A stretch of DNA of 47,017 bases from Syntrophomonas sp. UBA1376 (GTDB lineage: Bacteria > Bacillota > Syntrophomonadia > Syntrophomonadales > Syntrophomonadaceae), in the NCBI GenBank assembly GCA_002305535.1, contig DBRE01000013.1:1-47017 (forward strand), in the 5' to 3' direction. Positions 7,485 through 16,472 of the stretch are shown here, one piece after another. The notes below the pieces were generated by a model. It did no database searches. It was not told where the DNA came from and worked only from the letters and a program-made list of their open reading frames with translations. Position 1 is the first letter of the stretch. Each line of letters opens with the position of its first letter. Made by a program: the position numbers and the translations under genes.

Positions 7485-8031
7485 TATTCTTAGCGAAACC
7501 GAAGACAGAATGCAAAAAACCATTGAGCATTTGACCAAAGATTTGGCGACCTTAAGGGCCGGTCGTGCCAATCCAGCTATGCTTGACAAAATTATGGTTG
7601 ATTATTATGGAGAGCCAACTCCCCTTAATCAACTGGCTAATATAACTGTACCCGAGGCACGCCTACTGGTCATACAGCCCTGGGACAAGAGTAGCATCGC
7701 GAACATTGAAAAAGCTATCTTGAAATCAGATCTGGGAGTAAACCCCACCAATGACGGCAATGTTATTCGCATTGCGATACCTCAGCTAACTGAGGAACGC
7801 CGTAAAGAATTGGTGAAGGTAGTAAAAAAACGGGGCGAAGAAGCTAAAGTGGCGGTGCGCAATATACGTCGTGATGCCAATGATATGCTGAAATCCAGTG
7901 AAAAGGAAAAAATGATTTCTGAAGATCAGGCCAAGAAGGGCAACGACGAGATCCAGAAAACTACTGATAAATATATCAAGGATATTGATGTAATTCTGAC
8001 CGCAAAAGAAAAGGATATTATGGAAGTCTAG
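7474..8031 (+). CDS. frr: Ribosome recycling factor
   Basis: Splits post-termination ribosomes together with EF-G. The 185 residues match RRF length and motifs: 'LATLRAGRANPAMLDKIMVDYYGEPTPLNQLANITVPEARLLVIQPWD' for the first arm and domain II, 'NDGNVIRIAIPQLTEERRKELVK', and a long C-terminal helical hairpin. ATG at 7474 lies inside the end of pyrH with GGGAGG just upstream, so the two are translationally coupled. A GC-rich hairpin follows in the frr-uppS gap. Confidence 0.97.
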   Translation: MINDILSETEDRMQKTIEHLTKDLATLRAGRANPAMLDKIMVDYYGEPTPLNQLANITVPEARLLVIQPWDKSSIANIEKAILKSDLGVNPTNDGNVIRIAIPQLTEERRKELVKVVKKRGEEAKVAVRNIRRDANDMLKSSEKEKMISEDQAKKGNDEIQKTTDKYIKDIDVILTAKEKDIMEV

Positions 8032-8075
8032 CCAGACAGTTAACTAGCATGTATTATAGTATTAGCATTCACTCT

Positions 8076-8105
8076 ACCCCCGTAAACCGGGGGTTTATGA
8101 TTTTG
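8076..8105 (+). terminator. Possible terminator between frr and uppS
   Basis: ACCCCCG at 8076-8082 pairs with CGGGGGT at 8088-8094 around a five-base loop (TAAAC), followed by TTATGATTTT. The U-tract is interrupted, so termination may be partial. It splits the rpsB-tsf-pyrH-frr group from the lipid and isoprenoid group starting with uppS. Confidence 0.5.
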
Positions 8106-8121
8106 GGAAGAAGGGTGAAAA

Positions 8122-8892
8122 GTGAGCCATACTATATCCAACTATAGCCAGCTTATCGATATGGATAAACTACCTCAGCATATAGCTATTATCATGGATG
8201 GCAATGGCCGTTGGGCGAAAAAGCGATTTATGCCGCGTACCTTTGGGCATCGTGCTGGTATGAGTTCTTTGAAACAAGTAGTGGAGACCTGTAGTGAATT
8301 GGGTATTTCTTGCTTGACCGTTTTTGCTTTCTCCACAGAGAATTGGAAAAGACCTCACGATGAGATCAGCTATCTGATGAGTTTGTTGGTGGAGTATATA
8401 AACAAGGAACTCAAAGAACTACATCAAAATGGTATTCATATAAAGGTTTTAGGTGACTACCGTAACCTCCCTCCAGCTAGTGTTCAAGCTATTGACAAGG
8501 CTGTGCAAAAAACCGCTGCCAACCAGGGAATGGTACTCAATATTGCCATAAACTATGGTGCCCGGGATGAAATCATCAAAGCGGTGCAACAGATTGCCAC
8601 TCAGGTCAAACAGGGGCAATTGGAGCCAGAAGATATCAATGAATATCATTTTAAGAGATTCTTATACACAGCGGGGTTGCCCGATCCCGATCTGCTTATC
8701 AGAACAGCAGGGGAAATGAGGATAAGTAATTTTCTGCTCTGGCAAATAGCTTATGCCGAACTCTGGTTTTCTCCTGTGATGTGGCCGGAATTCAACCGGG
8801 AAGAACTGCTTAAAGCCATCTGGGAGTTTCAACAGCGTGACCGCCGTTTTGGAGGATTAAACGTAGACGGACAGGGGGATTCTTATGCTTAG
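8122..8892 (+). CDS. uppS: Isoprenyl transferase (undecaprenyl diphosphate synthase)
   Basis: Cis-prenyltransferase that makes the C55 undecaprenyl diphosphate carrier for peptidoglycan precursors from farnesyl diphosphate and IPP. Motifs: 'HIAIIMDGNGRWAKKR' with the catalytic Asp26, 'GHRAGMSSLK', 'CLTVFAFSTENWKRP', and the IPP-binding 'DLLIRTAGEMRISNFLLWQ'. The 256 residues are standard. The start is GTG at 8122 after AAGGGTGA. It overlaps cdsA by 8 bases. Confidence 0.95.
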   Translation: MSHTISNYSQLIDMDKLPQHIAIIMDGNGRWAKKRFMPRTFGHRAGMSSLKQVVETCSELGISCLTVFAFSTENWKRPHDEISYLMSLLVEYINKELKELHQNGIHIKVLGDYRNLPPASVQAIDKAVQKTAANQGMVLNIAINYGARDEIIKAVQQIATQVKQGQLEPEDINEYHFKRFLYTAGLPDPDLLIRTAGEMRISNFLLWQIAYAELWFSPVMWPEFNREELLKAIWEFQQRDRRFGGLNVDGQGDSYA

Positions 8893-9670
8893 AACTAGAG
8901 TTATTACGGCTCTTATTGGGATCCCGCTGCTGATCGGAATCCTATATGCCGGGGAAATGTTTCGCATGGGATTCTTTTCATTGCTAGCATTAGTGGGTCT
9001 GTACGAATTTATCGGTATGATGAAGCAAGCCGGCAGGCCAGCTCCAGTGTTACCTGCCTTATTATTGGTGATGGCTTTCCTGTTGGTGGAAGTAGTGGCA
9101 TACCCTTTGACAACTCTACTGTTCATTACCTTGCTTTTAGCAGTATTTAGGGTGGTGACCAACTATCCCAATACATCTTTTGACAACACAGCTATGGTCA
9201 TGTTTTTTGCAGTTTATATCGGGGTATGTCTATCGTATGCTATTAAATTGTCGTTTATGGAACAGGGTTTTGTCTGGTGTTTGCTTGCATTTTTCTTAAC
9301 TTGGGCTAGTGACATTGGTGGATATGCAGTTGGCATTAAATGGGGCAAACACAAACTAGCTCCGCGACTGAGTCCCAACAAAACCTGGGAGGGTTCACTG
9401 GGTGGAATCTTATTGACTTCCCTGATAGCCCTGGTGTTTTTTAGCTTAACGGATATGGTAAACTTAATAAGTGCATATGCTTTACTACTAGGTGTTTTGA
9501 CGAGTGTTGCTGCTCAGTTCGGAGACTTGTTGATGTCTGGGATAAAACGGTTTTTCCAAGTAAAAGACAGCGGCCATATCATACCTGGTCATGGGGGCGT
9601 TCTCGATCGCTTTGACAGTTTTTTGTTGGTGGTTCCGCTGGTCTATTTTTTCCTGCAATACCTGGGCTGA
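8885..9670 (+). CDS. cdsA: Phosphatidate cytidylyltransferase (CDP-diacylglycerol synthase)
   Basis: Integral membrane enzyme making CDP-diacylglycerol, the branch point of phospholipid synthesis. 261 residues with about seven to eight membrane helices. The family signature S-x-x-K-R-x4-K-D-x8-HGG-x-x-D-R-x-D is present near the C-terminus ('GIKRFFQVKDSGHIIPGHGGVLDRFD'), preceded by 'SPNKTWEGSLGG'. ATG at 8885 overlaps uppS and is preceded by ACAGGGGG. Confidence 0.94.
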   Translation: MLRTRVITALIGIPLLIGILYAGEMFRMGFFSLLALVGLYEFIGMMKQAGRPAPVLPALLLVMAFLLVEVVAYPLTTLLFITLLLAVFRVVTNYPNTSFDNTAMVMFFAVYIGVCLSYAIKLSFMEQGFVWCLLAFFLTWASDIGGYAVGIKWGKHKLAPRLSPNKTWEGSLGGILLTSLIALVFFSLTDMVNLISAYALLLGVLTSVAAQFGDLLMSGIKRFFQVKDSGHIIPGHGGVLDRFDSFLLVVPLVYFFLQYLG

Positions 9671-9688
9671 AGAAACGGGGGATAATCT

Positions 9689-10807
9689 ATGGATCCTGAA
9701 CTGCAGAAAAACCTTAAACTCCTGGTTAAAATGACCGTAGTAGTGCTAGCTCTGGCAATTATATACCTCTTGTTTGCCTATGTGTTTCCAGTTTTGGGTA
9801 AACTACTGATTTACGTCCTCGTCCTATTTTTACCTTTTATTATTGGGGTAGCGCTGGCGGTGGTGATTGAACCCGTCGTGGCATTCTTTGAGAATCGGTT
9901 GCGGATGAGACGTAGCCTGGCAGTAGTTGTCAGCTTGATATTGGCTGTGGGTGGATTTATATACTTGCTTTCCCTGGCTATTATCAAGATCGTTAAAGAA
10001 CTGTCTGGATTGTATACCTTGATGCTCTCATACTCGGATCAGGTAATAAACCAAACTATAGCAACATTAGCCGACTTTCGTTTATTTTATCTTAGCTTGG
10101 ATCTTGCTCCGCAATTACAAAAAAATCTGGAAGACGCTCTGCAAAGTGTATCCGATATCCTGCAGAATGTTGCCAGTACACTCATCAAGTACTTAGTAGA
10201 TATTTTTGCAGCTCTTCCCGGAGCCTTTGTAGTAATACTGATAGCCATGGTGGCTACTTTCTTCATTATTAAAGATCGTGCTTTATTGCGCCGCTTTATT
10301 CTACAGATCATTCCGGGGAGCGCCCGTTCTCAGTCACAAGATGTGATTGCCGAATTATTCCGGGCCTTGATCGGGTTTCTAAAAGCTTATGGTATTTTGA
10401 TCAGTATTACAGCCATTGTCGTTATCATTGGGTTGAAAATAATAGGAGTGGAATATGCATTTACCATTGGCATTGTAACAGGGTTGTTGGATATTTTACC
10501 GATACTAGGTCCAGGTGTCCTTTTTATTCCCTGGATAATTTGGGAACTGATCATTGGCAATACCCAGTTGGCAGTGGGTCTGCTCATCTTGTATTTGATA
10601 ATTTCAGTTACACGGCAATTCCTAGAGCCCAAAATAGTGGGCGATAACATTGGGATTCATCCCCTGGTCACCTTGATCGCTCTATATGTAGGTCTGAAAA
10701 TGGCGGGAGTAATGGGAATGATCGCTTTGCCGGTTTTGGTAGTGATTTTTATGGCTTGCTACCGGGCGGGTGTCTTTGACAGGTTTAACTGGAGGAAAAT
10801 AGATTAA
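9689..10807 (+). CDS. AI-2E family transporter / YtvI-like membrane protein
   Basis: 372-residue polytopic membrane protein of the AI-2E exporter/YtvI family (DUF20). Hydrophobic helices occur near residues 15-60, 70-95, 165-190 and then a cluster from about 225 to 360, with the conserved 'GLLDILPILGPGVLFIPWIIW' and 'EPKIVGDNIGIHPLVTLIALYVGLK' segments. Family members range from autoinducer-2 export to Na+/H+ antiport and sporulation proteins, so substrate is unknown. It sits between cdsA and dxr and its stop overlaps the dxr start by one base. Confidence 0.8.
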   Translation: MDPELQKNLKLLVKMTVVVLALAIIYLLFAYVFPVLGKLLIYVLVLFLPFIIGVALAVVIEPVVAFFENRLRMRRSLAVVVSLILAVGGFIYLLSLAIIKIVKELSGLYTLMLSYSDQVINQTIATLADFRLFYLSLDLAPQLQKNLEDALQSVSDILQNVASTLIKYLVDIFAALPGAFVVILIAMVATFFIIKDRALLRRFILQIIPGSARSQSQDVIAELFRALIGFLKAYGILISITAIVVIIGLKIIGVEYAFTIGIVTGLLDILPILGPGVLFIPWIIWELIIGNTQLAVGLLILYLIISVTRQFLEPKIVGDNIGIHPLVTLIALYVGLKMAGVMGMIALPVLVVIFMACYRAGVFDRFNWRKID

Positions 10808-11958
10808 TGAAGCTGATTTCACTACTGGGTTCTACCGGATCGATCGGGCAACAGACCCTGGATGTCGTTGCTCATCATCCGAATCTGTTTAAGATACAGG
10901 CTTTGGCTGCCTTGGATGAAGTTGACCTGCTCTGTGAACAGGTATATCGGTTTGACCCTGCTTATGTGGTTATTTATGATGCTTCTAAATATCAAGCTCT
11001 CAAAGACCGTCTTCCGGAGACGGTGCAGATACTTACTGGTCAGGAGGGTTTGTGTCATATAGCTTCCTTAGAAGCAATCGATATAGTGGTGGTGGCAGTA
11101 AGCGGTGCTGCTGGTATCCTGCCTACTTGGGAGGCAGTTAAGGCAGGTAAACGCATAGCCCTAGCCAATAAAGAAACACTGGTAGCCGCGGGAGATATCA
11201 TTATGCCCCTATGCCAGGATACCGGGAGTGAAATGATTCCGGTGGACAGCGAACATTCCGCCATTTTTCAATGTCTAAGAGACGAACACAAGTCTCTGCA
11301 ACAGATTTGGCTTACTGCCTCCGGAGGACCTTTCCGTTCTTTTAGCTACGAACAGCTGCAGGAAGTAACCGTGGAAATGGCCTTGCAGCATCCTAATTGG
11401 TCAATGGGACCCAAAATAACAGTGGATTCAGCTAGTATGATGAATAAGGGATTGGAAGTTATTGAAGCTCACCATCTATTTCAGGTGGACTTTGATAGAA
11501 TACAGGTATTGGTCCATCCGCAAAGCATAGTTCACTCTATGGCTGAGTTTGTAGATGGATCATGGTTGGCTCATTTGGGAGTGCCTGACATGAGGATACC
11601 CATTCAATATGCTCTGACTTACCCGCAGAGGTTCGCCACTCCTACCAAGCGGTTGGATTTGATCAGCAAGCAGGGTTTACAGTTTGAACAACCTGATATG
11701 AAAAGGTTTCCCTGTCTGCAATTGGCCTATGAGGCGGGGCAAAGGGGAGGCACCATGCCGGCGGTATTGAATGCCGCCAATGAAGTTGCTGTGCAACACT
11801 TCCTGTCGGGACGCATGAGGTTTACGGATATACCTGACCTGGTTGCCCATGTTATGAACCAACATCAGGTCAAAGTGGTTACAACGGTGCAAGACATACT
11901 ACAATGTGACCAGAATGCTCGCGAACTGACTAGGGAGCGCATTGCTAAAGGAGGATAA
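10807..11958 (+). CDS. dxr: 1-deoxy-D-xylulose 5-phosphate reductoisomerase
   Basis: Second step of the MEP isoprenoid pathway, NADPH-dependent conversion of DXP to MEP; target of fosmidomycin. The 383 residues show the nucleotide-binding 'LLGSTGSIGQQTLDVV', 'ALANKETLVAAGD', the metal- and substrate-binding 'IPVDSEHSAIFQCL', 'LTASGGPFR' and 'HPNWSMGPKITVDSASMMNKGLE'. ATG at 10807 overlaps the preceding stop in a TAATG junction. ispG, another MEP gene, lies two genes downstream. Confidence 0.97.
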   Translation: MKLISLLGSTGSIGQQTLDVVAHHPNLFKIQALAALDEVDLLCEQVYRFDPAYVVIYDASKYQALKDRLPETVQILTGQEGLCHIASLEAIDIVVVAVSGAAGILPTWEAVKAGKRIALANKETLVAAGDIIMPLCQDTGSEMIPVDSEHSAIFQCLRDEHKSLQQIWLTASGGPFRSFSYEQLQEVTVEMALQHPNWSMGPKITVDSASMMNKGLEVIEAHHLFQVDFDRIQVLVHPQSIVHSMAEFVDGSWLAHLGVPDMRIPIQYALTYPQRFATPTKRLDLISKQGLQFEQPDMKRFPCLQLAYEAGQRGGTMPAVLNAANEVAVQHFLSGRMRFTDIPDLVAHVMNQHQVKVVTTVQDILQCDQNARELTRERIAKGG

Positions 11959-11962
11959 ATTA

Positions 11963-12994
11963 GTGTCCGTTTTGATAACGATCATTATTATTGCCGTATT
12001 GATCCTGGCTCATGAATGGGGTCACTTTATAGTAGCTCGCCGCATAGGCATCCCCGTTCACGAATTCAGTCTGGGATTTGGCACCAAGCTCCTGTCGACT
12101 ACCCGTAATGGAGTACAGTATTCGCTGCGCCTCTTTCCATTAGGCGGATATGTTCGCATGGCCGGTGAGGAACCAGGTGACGAGAATGATCCCGATGGCT
12201 TCAATAATCGTACCCCCCTGGAGAAAATCCGGGTATCCTTTGCGGGACCTTTCATGAATTTTATCTTGGCTTTACTGCTATTCATATATAGCTTCGCTTT
12301 CATTGGTATTCCTGAGTCCACGGATGAACCCGTTTTAGGGAAAGTATTGGAAAATAGACCTGCTGCTCAAGCTGGTCTCAGCGCTGGCGATCGCATCATA
12401 AGTGTAAATGGAAATCCGGTAACGACTTGGTCTGACTTTACCAAGATGATCGCCGGGTCACAACCAGGTGAAACCCTTAATATCCAATTAGAACGGGATG
12501 GGCAGATCAAGAACCTGAAGGTAATGCCTGACGATCAAGGAACCGGTGGGCAACCTGCCATCGGAGTATTGAACCTGGTAAACTATAACAAACTTGGTAT
12601 TTGGGACTCTGTCAAACTGGGACTTGAGCAAACCTATCAATTGACCATTCTCTTATTATCATGGCTAGGTACTCTATTTACGGGAGGGGCATCAACTTCA
12701 GATCTAGCCGGGCCAGTGGGTATAGTTAGCCTGGTTGGGGAGGCCGCTCAAATAGGCACCGTGTTTTTGATTAACTTTGCGGCCTATCTGAGCATCAACC
12801 TGGGGATCCTTAATTTGTTGCCTATACCAGCTTTGGATGGTAGTCGCATCGTCTTTTCCGTAGTGGAGGCAATACGACGAAAACCTATGGAACCAGAAAA
12901 AGAAGGATTTGTTCACTGGTTAGGCTTTTTATTCTTAATGCTCCTGATTGTTCTTGTCACTTTTAATGACATTGTAAGACTAATTAAGGGATGA
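11963..12994 (+). CDS. rseP: Site-2 intramembrane zinc metalloprotease RseP/RasP
   Basis: Cuts transmembrane segments of anti-sigma factors and signal peptide remnants. The zinc site HEWGH lies in the first membrane helix (His17, Glu18, His21), a PDZ domain occupies about residues 105-185 ('RPAAQAGLSAGDRIISVNG'), and the third zinc ligand motif is 'NLLPIPALDGSRI' near residue 290. The GTG at 11963 has a perfect AAAGGAGG 8 bases upstream, so it is preferred over an in-frame start at 11942 inside dxr; this gives 343 residues. Confidence 0.94.
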   Translation: MSVLITIIIIAVLILAHEWGHFIVARRIGIPVHEFSLGFGTKLLSTTRNGVQYSLRLFPLGGYVRMAGEEPGDENDPDGFNNRTPLEKIRVSFAGPFMNFILALLLFIYSFAFIGIPESTDEPVLGKVLENRPAAQAGLSAGDRIISVNGNPVTTWSDFTKMIAGSQPGETLNIQLERDGQIKNLKVMPDDQGTGGQPAIGVLNLVNYNKLGIWDSVKLGLEQTYQLTILLLSWLGTLFTGGASTSDLAGPVGIVSLVGEAAQIGTVFLINFAAYLSINLGILNLLPIPALDGSRIVFSVVEAIRRKPMEPEKEGFVHWLGFLFLMLLIVLVTFNDIVRLIKG

Positions 12995-12999
12995 CTTTG

Positions 13000-14070
13000 A
13001 TGGGCTACAAAACCAGAGTTATTAAAATCGGGGGGGTCTCCATCGGGGGCGACCATCCTGTAGTAGTTCAATCCATGACCAACACCGACACCAGGGACAT
13101 TAGAGCAACCGTCCGGCAGATTCAACAACTGGAATCAGCGGGTTGTGAAGTGGTTAGAGTAGCGGTACCAGATGAAGAAGCTGCCGAAGCTATTGCTCAG
13201 ATCCTGGGGCAGATAAAAATCCCACTGATAGCTGATATCCATTTTGACTACCGACTAGCTTTAAAGAGTATAGAGTCCGGGGCGCAAGGGCTACGTATCA
13301 ATCCAGGCAATATTGGCGAGCCCCAACGGGTTCGGGAAGTAGTCCGTCGCTGTCAGGATAAGGGCATACCGATCCGCATAGGTGTGAATGCTGGATCTTT
13401 AGGACGTGCTCTGCTGGCCAAGTATGGAAAAGTGTGTGCCGAAGCCATGGTGGAAAGTGCCTTAGAGCATATTAAAATCCTAGAGGACATGGGTTTTACC
13501 GATATAAAAGTCTCTTTGAAATCATCTTCAGTATTGATGACGGTACAAGCATATCAGAGGTTATCCCAAGAGGTAGACTATCCCCTACATGTTGGCATTA
13601 CTGAAGCTGGCACCATGGAACGGGGTTTGATTAAATCGGCGCTGGGCTTAGGTTTGCTTTTATACCAAGGCATCGGTGATACTATCAGGGTTTCCTTGAC
13701 CGCCGATCCTGTGGAAGAAGTATGGGCAGCTTATGAAATCCTTCGAAATCTGGGCTTGCGAAACCGTGGTGCTGAGCTAATATCCTGCCCTACCTGCGGT
13801 CGTTCAGAAATAGATCTGATCCAATTAGCCCAAGCAGTCGATGAGAAAATCAAATTCATTCCTGATCCTATTAAAGTAGCTGTTATGGGATGTGTTGTAA
13901 ATGGTCCCGGTGAGGCGCGAGAAGCTGATGTAGGTATTGCTGGGGGCAAGGGAGTAGGACTGCTGTTTCGCCGGGGAGAGATTATTAAAAAAGTACCGGA
14001 AGCAGAATTAATAGATGAACTAATAGCTGAAATTAATAAACAATGTGGACAAGGGGGTAAAGGTAATTGA
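13000..14070 (+). CDS. ispG: 4-hydroxy-3-methylbut-2-en-1-yl diphosphate synthase (GcpE)
   Basis: Iron-sulfur enzyme of the MEP pathway converting MEcPP to HMBPP. The N-terminal TIM barrel includes 'VVVQSMTNTDTRD' and 'IADIHFDYRLAL'; the C-terminal [4Fe-4S] domain has Cys in 'SCPTCGRSEIDL' and 'VAVMGCVVNGPGEAREADVGIAGG'. About 356 residues, typical of the bacterial single-insert-free form. ATG at 13000 is chosen because AAGGG at 12986-12990 gives it a 9-base spacing; the ATG at 12991 overlaps rseP and lacks a well-placed ribosome site. Confidence 0.96.
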   Translation: MGYKTRVIKIGGVSIGGDHPVVVQSMTNTDTRDIRATVRQIQQLESAGCEVVRVAVPDEEAAEAIAQILGQIKIPLIADIHFDYRLALKSIESGAQGLRINPGNIGEPQRVREVVRRCQDKGIPIRIGVNAGSLGRALLAKYGKVCAEAMVESALEHIKILEDMGFTDIKVSLKSSSVLMTVQAYQRLSQEVDYPLHVGITEAGTMERGLIKSALGLGLLLYQGIGDTIRVSLTADPVEEVWAAYEILRNLGLRNRGAELISCPTCGRSEIDLIQLAQAVDEKIKFIPDPIKVAVMGCVVNGPGEAREADVGIAGGKGVGLLFRRGEIIKKVPEAELIDELIAEINKQCGQGGKGN

Positions 14071-15770
14071 AGTTTTCTGAGTTGTTTTGTCCTACACTGC
14101 GCGAGGTTCCTAGCGAGGCAGAGACGATCAGTCACCAACTGCTGTTGAGAGCGGGCTATATTCGTAAGGCTGGTGCGGGTATCTATTCATATCTCCCTCT
14201 GGCCCACCGGGTGCTGAGAAAGATTGAGGCCATCGTGCGCGAAGAAATGGATCGATCTGGGGGGCAGGAGGTCTTGATGCCCATAATTCAGCCGCGTGAA
14301 TTGTGGGAACAGACTGGGCGCTGGGATGTTTATGGTGAGGAAATGTTTCGATTAATCGACCGTCACCAGCGGTATTTTGCCCTAGGACCAACTCATGAAG
14401 AGATAATTACCAGTCTGGTAGATGGAGATGTCCACTCTTATAGGGATTTGCCGTTGTTGCTCTATCAAATCCAGAATAAGTATCGTGACGAAATCCGCCC
14501 CCGCTTTGGATTGATGAGGGGACGAGAATTTATCATGAAAGATCTCTACTCCTTCGATATGGATGAGGAGGGGTTAGATGTATCTTACCGGAAAATGTAT
14601 GCCGCTTATAATCGTATTTTTCAACGCTTGAAGCTTCACTACCGGGTGGTGGAAGCTGACAGTGGCGCTATTGGCGGTAATGAAAGCCATGAATTTATGG
14701 TATTAGCCGATACCGGAGAGGATGAAATCGTATTCTGCGAAGCAGGTGATTTTGCCGCCAATGTGGATAAGGCTGCCTGTGTGTTTAGTGACGATGGGCC
14801 TCATGAAGATAGACAAGCTCTGCAAAAGATCCATACTCCCGAGATGCGTACTATTAGGGATCTGGTTGAATTTACCGGACAACCTGAACAGCGCCAGGTC
14901 AAAACCCTCATGTATTATGCCGATGGCCAGCTGGTAGCGGCTATACTCCGAGGTGACCGGGATCTTAATGAGATCAAGTTTAAGAACTTGCTGGGATGCC
15001 AGGAATTGCATATGGCTGATGATGCATCGGTTCGCGCTGCAGTGGGAGCTGGATTTGGGTCTCTGGGACCGGTTGGTTTGGATGTGAAGGTTTATGCTGA
15101 TCTGGAAATAGCCGGGATGAGGAATTTCACCTGTGGCGCCAATGAGGATGATTACCATTATACTAATGTGAACCCCGAGCGTGACTTTGTACCAGAAGAA
15201 TACGTTGATATACGCAATGCGGTAGCAGGAGATCCCTGTCCGTCCTGTGGAAAACCCCTTCTTACTGCTCGCGGTATAGAAGTAGGCCATATATTCAAGC
15301 TGGGAGTCAAGTATTCCCAGGCTATGAATGCTACCGTCCTTGACCAACATGGGCAGGCTGTACCAATGGTTATGGGCTGTTATGGCATAGGTATTTCACG
15401 AACCATGGCAGCAGCTATTGAGCAGAATCATGATGACAACGGGATAGTCTGGCCTTTGCCCATTGCCCCTTTCCAGGTTATAATCGTTCCGGTTAACGCT
15501 AAAAAGGAAGATCAGATGGAAACAGCTCTATCGCTTTATGTGGAAATGCAGGAGCGAGGTTTGGAAGTGCTGCTGGATGACCGAGACGAACGAGCAGGGG
15601 TAAAATTCAAGGATGCCGACTTGATAGGCATACCGGTGCGCATAACAGTTGGACCGAAAGCATTGCAGGATAATCAAGTCGAAGTGAAGAAAAGATGGGA
15701 GAATGAGGTTTTTAATGTAGCCATTGCTCAGGTCACCGATACCGTGGTAGAGATTATACGGCAACGGTAA
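14067..15770 (+). CDS. proS: Prolyl-tRNA synthetase, bacterial type
   Basis: Class II aminoacyl-tRNA synthetase charging tRNA-Pro. 567 residues, the size of the bacterial form with the editing (INS) domain between motifs 2 and 3. Motif 1 region 'GIYSYLPLAHRVLRKIEAIVREEMDRSG', motif 2 'DEIRPRFGLMRGREFIMKDLYSFD', and motif 3 'MGCYGIGISRTMAAAIEQ' are clear, and the C-terminal anticodon-binding domain has 'DDRDERAGVKFKDADLIGIP'. The start is TTG at 14067, overlapping the ispG stop, with an AAGGGGGTAAAGG site. Confidence 0.97.
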   Translation: MKFSELFCPTLREVPSEAETISHQLLLRAGYIRKAGAGIYSYLPLAHRVLRKIEAIVREEMDRSGGQEVLMPIIQPRELWEQTGRWDVYGEEMFRLIDRHQRYFALGPTHEEIITSLVDGDVHSYRDLPLLLYQIQNKYRDEIRPRFGLMRGREFIMKDLYSFDMDEEGLDVSYRKMYAAYNRIFQRLKLHYRVVEADSGAIGGNESHEFMVLADTGEDEIVFCEAGDFAANVDKAACVFSDDGPHEDRQALQKIHTPEMRTIRDLVEFTGQPEQRQVKTLMYYADGQLVAAILRGDRDLNEIKFKNLLGCQELHMADDASVRAAVGAGFGSLGPVGLDVKVYADLEIAGMRNFTCGANEDDYHYTNVNPERDFVPEEYVDIRNAVAGDPCPSCGKPLLTARGIEVGHIFKLGVKYSQAMNATVLDQHGQAVPMVMGCYGIGISRTMAAAIEQNHDDNGIVWPLPIAPFQVIIVPVNAKKEDQMETALSLYVEMQERGLEVLLDDRDERAGVKFKDADLIGIPVRITVGPKALQDNQVEVKKRWENEVFNVAIAQVTDTVVEIIRQR

Positions 15771-15791
15771 ATCTGACTGGGATGTGAAGGT

Positions 15792-16454
15792 ATGTCGGTT
15801 TATGAGATTATTTTCAAGTTAGCTTTAGCCGGTATTTTGGGTGGTTTAATTGGTTTAGAAAGAGAGAGCCTAAACCGTCCTGCTGGTCTACGCACTTACA
15901 CTCTGGTATGCGTTGGATCAGCCCTGGCCATGGTAGTCTCTTTGGACATGTATTTTCAATATTATCAGACTGTAAATGCTGATCCAGGCAGGATTGCGGC
16001 TCAAGTTATCAGTGGGATCGGCTTTTTGGGTGCTGGCACCATTATGCGCGAAGGAGCAACAGTGCGGGGTCTGACTACTGCCGCCGGACTTTGGGTAGTG
16101 GCTTGTATCGGTTTGGCCGTAGGTGCGGGTTTATACATACCCGCCATTGCCACTACGGCTCTCATATTGTTCATTCTGATATATTTTATCCATTTTGAAG
16201 AAAAGTTTACTGGTCTGAGGGAATACAAAGGCCTGTTGATGCTCTTAGAAGATCGGCCTGGCCAGGTGGGGATAATTGGTTCGATCCTAGGGGATATGGA
16301 TATTTTGATTAAAAATATTGAACTGACCCGCCTGGAAGACGATGATCTGGAAGTTGAACTGTTGATTCACCTGCCCCCCAACATGAGCATCGAGCAAGTA
16401 ATAGATGAATTATCAGTGGTCAAAGGCTTAAGAAGGATTGATCGTTTAAACTAA
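15792..16454 (+). CDS. MgtC/SapB family membrane protein with C-terminal ACT-like domain
   Basis: 220 residues. The N-terminal 140 form the MgtC fold with about five membrane helices and the hallmark 'GLIGLERESLNRPAGLRTYTLVCVGSALAM' and 'ISGIGFLGAGTIMREGATVRGLTTAAGLWV'. The last 80 residues resemble the regulatory ACT-like domain ('DRPGQVGIIGSILGDMDILIKNIEL'). MgtC proteins are linked to Mg2+-limited growth and ATP-synthase control in pathogens; the role in this organism is unknown. It lies between proS and polC with an adequate GTGAAGG site. Confidence 0.82.
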   Translation: MSVYEIIFKLALAGILGGLIGLERESLNRPAGLRTYTLVCVGSALAMVVSLDMYFQYYQTVNADPGRIAAQVISGIGFLGAGTIMREGATVRGLTTAAGLWVVACIGLAVGAGLYIPAIATTALILFILIYFIHFEEKFTGLREYKGLLMLLEDRPGQVGIIGSILGDMDILIKNIELTRLEDDDLEVELLIHLPPNMSIEQVIDELSVVKGLRRIDRLN

Positions 16455-16472
16455 AAGCGGGAGGCGATTTAA